In this document: positions 6,466 to 8,570 of the stretch, piece by piece
Position numbering within the stretch: the stretch's first letter is position 1
How the letters are laid out: every line of letters begins with the position of its first letter
Source of the DNA: Flavobacteriaceae bacterium
GTDB lineage: Bacteria > Bacteroidota > Bacteroidia > Flavobacteriales > Flavobacteriaceae
DNA length: 8,570 nucleotides
Direction of reading: 5' to 3'
Assembly (NCBI GenBank): GCA_016649785.1
Contig: JAENXB010000121.1
Location: forward strand, 1-8,570
The notes under the pieces: generated by a model
The model's database searches: none
Seen by the model: only the letters and a program-made list of their open reading frames with translations
What the model was told of the DNA's origin: nothing
Position numbers and translations under genes: made by a program

Positions 6466-8570
6466 ATGCGAAATTTTTTACTTTTACAAATCTTATTTTT
6501 TATAGGATTTAATTTTCCCCTTCTAGCTCAAAAGATCAATAGCTCATATCGGTTACAAATACAAAAAGCCTCTTCTACTTTAGAAATTGATGGAAAAATG
6601 GACGAACAGGCCTGGCTTGATGCAGATGTTGCTTCAGATTTTTATATGATTCTCCCCATTGATACTAGCTATGCAGAAGTACATACAGATGTAAGGATGA
6701 CTTATGACGATAAAAATCTTTACATATTTGTAATTAACCACCATGGAATCCCCGGCCCCTATATGGTAGAGTCATTGAGACGGGATTTTTCATTTACCAA
6801 AAATGATAACTTTCTTATGTTTATGGATCCATTTGATGATCAAACCAATGGCTTTTCGTTTGGAGCCAATGCGGCTGGAGCACAATGGGACGGCATAATG
6901 TACAATGGAGGATCTATAGATCTTAGCTGGGATAACAAATGGGTATCTGCTGTCCAAAATTATGAGGACAGGTGGACCTTTGAAGCAGCTATTCCCTTTA
7001 AATCCATTAGATATAAGAAAGGGATTAAGGAATGGGGAATTAATTTTGGCAGAAATGATCTAAAAACTACTGAAAAATCCAGTTGGGCTCCTGTGCCCAG
7101 ACAATTTCCCTCAGCTTCCCTGGCTTATACAGGCACCTTGGTTTGGGACAATCCACCCCCATCTGCAGGATCTAATATTTCACTGATTCCTTATGCTTTG
7201 GCGGGAATAAAAAATGATTTTAATCTGGATGACGGGGTAGAAACCAGGCAGAAGGTAGGAGTAGATGCTAAAATAGCCCTTGGATCCTCATTAAATTTGG
7301 ATCTAACAATAAATCCGGATTATTCCCAGGTAGAAATTGATCGGCAGGTTACCAATTTGGACAGATTTGAGCTATTTTTTCCTGAAAGAAGGCAGTTTTT
7401 CCTTGAAAATGGGGATTTATTTGCCAATTTCGGCTATGAAAACATTAGACCTTTTTTCTCACGTCGTATAGGTCTCAATGCCCCTATTGATTTTGGGGCA
7501 CGCCTTAGTGGGAAAATAGATAAGGACTGGAGAATAAGTGCCATGAATATACAAACTGCCCAGGTAGAAAACCTAGATCTTCCCGCCCAAAATTTCTCTG
7601 TGGTAGGAATCCAAAGACAAGTTTTCTCTCGATCCAATATCAGCGCAATTTTCATAAACAAACAATCAATAAATTATACCCCCAATTCTGAATCGGATAA
7701 TTATTCCCAATACAACAGAAATCTTGGATTAGAGTATAATCTTGCTTCCTCCAATAACATATGGACTGGCAAGGCAATGATCCTTAAATCATTTAGTCCC
7801 AATGTTTCTGAACAGAGTCTTGTTCACGCTGCCAATTTGAAGTATACTGGTAGCAACCTTATCTGGAATTGGAGGCATGAGTATGTATCTGAAAACTATA
7901 GAGCAGAGGTTGGTTATGTTCCTCGTACAGGTTATTACAAGATTAACCCAAGCATAGCGTACCTGTTTTTTCCAAAGAGCAAGTACATCCTGAATCATGG
8001 CCCGCAGGCAAATATGATGCTGTTTTTTGACAAAGAATGGAAACAGACCGAGAACCTGAATTTGTTGGAGTACAATATTCGATTTCGCAGCCATAGCTTA
8101 TTTACTGCCTGGGTAGGACATGATTATATAGAGTTACAGCAACCTTTTGATCCCACTAATTTCCAAGGACTTACCCTCGCCCCAGGAACTGAGCATAACT
8201 GGTACGGTTGGGGTGCTAAATTTGTTTCCAAACCACAAAGCCTGTTTACCTATGCGCTTTCCTCCAGATTTGGTGGATATTATGCGAATGGATCTATGAT
8301 GAATCTAGCTGGAGAAATGGGTTATCGATTCCAACCCTATGTAGGGATTACAATCAATGCCACTAATAGTGATCTTCGCCTGCCAGAACCCTGGGGACAT
8401 ACCAATTTATGGCTTGTTGGACCGAAGTTGGATGTTACCCTAACAAATAAAGTTTTTCTTACCGCATTTGCTCAATACAATGAACAATTGGATAATCTCA
8501 ATTTGAATATACGCTTTCAATGGCGCTTTAAGCCTGCTTCTGATCTATTTATTGTTTACACAGATAACTA
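6466..8570 (+). CDS. DUF5916 envelope protein with CBM9-like N-terminal domain, 3' end cut off by window
   Basis: The frame from ATG 6466 runs through 701 codons to the right edge with no stop, so the gene is partial. Residues 1-21 form a signal peptide (MRNF, hydrophobic core, LLA|Q). Residues about 36-225 resemble the CBM9-like domain, opening with the typical IDGKMDEQAW (41-50). The rest is DUF5916: the diagnostic FFPERRQFFLENG motif is at 304-316 and FFSRRIG at 330-336, followed by many alternating aromatic/polar strands that suggest an outer-membrane beta-barrel. The last visible residues (RFKPASDLFIVYTDN) resemble the near-C-terminal segment of the family, so only a few dozen codons are probably missing. 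Bacteroidetes carry several copies of this family. The substrate and function are unknown; it is often annotated as carbohydrate-binding family 9 protein or hydrolase, without proof. It lies 366 bp after nagB and probably has its own promoter. Confidence 0.88.
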   Translation, partial: MRNFLLLQILFFIGFNFPLLAQKINSSYRLQIQKASSTLEIDGKMDEQAWLDADVASDFYMILPIDTSYAEVHTDVRMTYDDKNLYIFVINHHGIPGPYMVESLRRDFSFTKNDNFLMFMDPFDDQTNGFSFGANAAGAQWDGIMYNGGSIDLSWDNKWVSAVQNYEDRWTFEAAIPFKSIRYKKGIKEWGINFGRNDLKTTEKSSWAPVPRQFPSASLAYTGTLVWDNPPPSAGSNISLIPYALAGIKNDFNLDDGVETRQKVGVDAKIALGSSLNLDLTINPDYSQVEIDRQVTNLDRFELFFPERRQFFLENGDLFANFGYENIRPFFSRRIGLNAPIDFGARLSGKIDKDWRISAMNIQTAQVENLDLPAQNFSVVGIQRQVFSRSNISAIFINKQSINYTPNSESDNYSQYNRNLGLEYNLASSNNIWTGKAMILKSFSPNVSEQSLVHAANLKYTGSNLIWNWRHEYVSENYRAEVGYVPRTGYYKINPSIAYLFFPKSKYILNHGPQANMMLFFDKEWKQTENLNLLEYNIRFRSHSLFTAWVGHDYIELQQPFDPTNFQGLTLAPGTEHNWYGWGAKFVSKPQSLFTYALSSRFGGYYANGSMMNLAGEMGYRFQPYVGITINATNSDLRLPEPWGHTNLWLVGPKLDVTLTNKVFLTAFAQYNEQLDNLNLNIRFQWRFKPASDLFIVYTDN

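Noticed and set aside
7434..8094. Two minus-strand frames opposite the DUF5916 gene
   Set aside because: The plus-strand frame is open for 701 codons with family motifs; the antisense peptides have no recognisable features.

Overview
The window looks like a chromosomal segment of a marine or soil Flavobacteriia member (Bacteroidetes, near Gramella, Zunongwangia or Salegentibacter). This rests on the low-GC, AT-rich intergenic DNA, the absence of Shine-Dalgarno sequences before the starts, a candidate TTTG/TAnnTTTG-type promoter, and family types typical of that phylum (GH3 of the Bacteroidetes kind, a long NagB-PIG-L fusion, DUF5916). No RNA gene, CRISPR array, insertion sequence or phage gene was seen.

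Layout. Positions 1-2285 hold two minus-strand genes in one probable operon: a multi-pass membrane protein of the NagX/HGSNAT-like family (COG4299/DUF5009) followed, 48 bp downstream, by an exported GH3 beta-N-acetylglucosaminidase that runs off the left edge. Positions 2286-2857 are a 572-bp divergent intergenic region. It carries a 140-bp inverted-repeat element, a heptanucleotide tandem repeat, and an AT-rich hairpin that overlaps a candidate promoter. Positions 2858-6099 hold two plus-strand genes, a ROK-family transcriptional repressor and a 639-residue glucosamine-6-phosphate deaminase fused to a PIG-L/LmbE deacetylase-like domain, 50 bp apart. Positions 6100-6465 are AT-rich and noncoding, except for a possible 31-codon minus-strand ORF or gene remnant. 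From 6466 to the right edge there is a 3'-truncated DUF5916 envelope protein with a CBM9-like N-terminal domain.

How they fit together (inference). The four genes from 1 to 6099 look like an amino-sugar salvage locus. The GH3 enzyme releases GlcNAc (or anhydroMurNAc-linked GlcNAc) from chitin or peptidoglycan fragments outside the cytoplasmic membrane. The NagX-like protein would help uptake or acetyl transfer at the inner membrane. The NagB fusion would turn GlcN-6-P into fructose-6-P, perhaps with its own deacetylation step upstream. The ROK protein would sense the sugar or sugar phosphate and control both divergent transcripts. No GlcNAc kinase, separate NagA or obvious SusCD pair lies in the window. 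The DUF5916 gene is not clearly linked to this pathway.

The most unusual item is the NagB-PIG-L fusion. It could hold two successive steps (GlcNAc-6-P to GlcN-6-P to Fru-6-P) in one chain. The architecture recurs in Bacteroidetes; the role of its second domain is, as far as I know, not well described.
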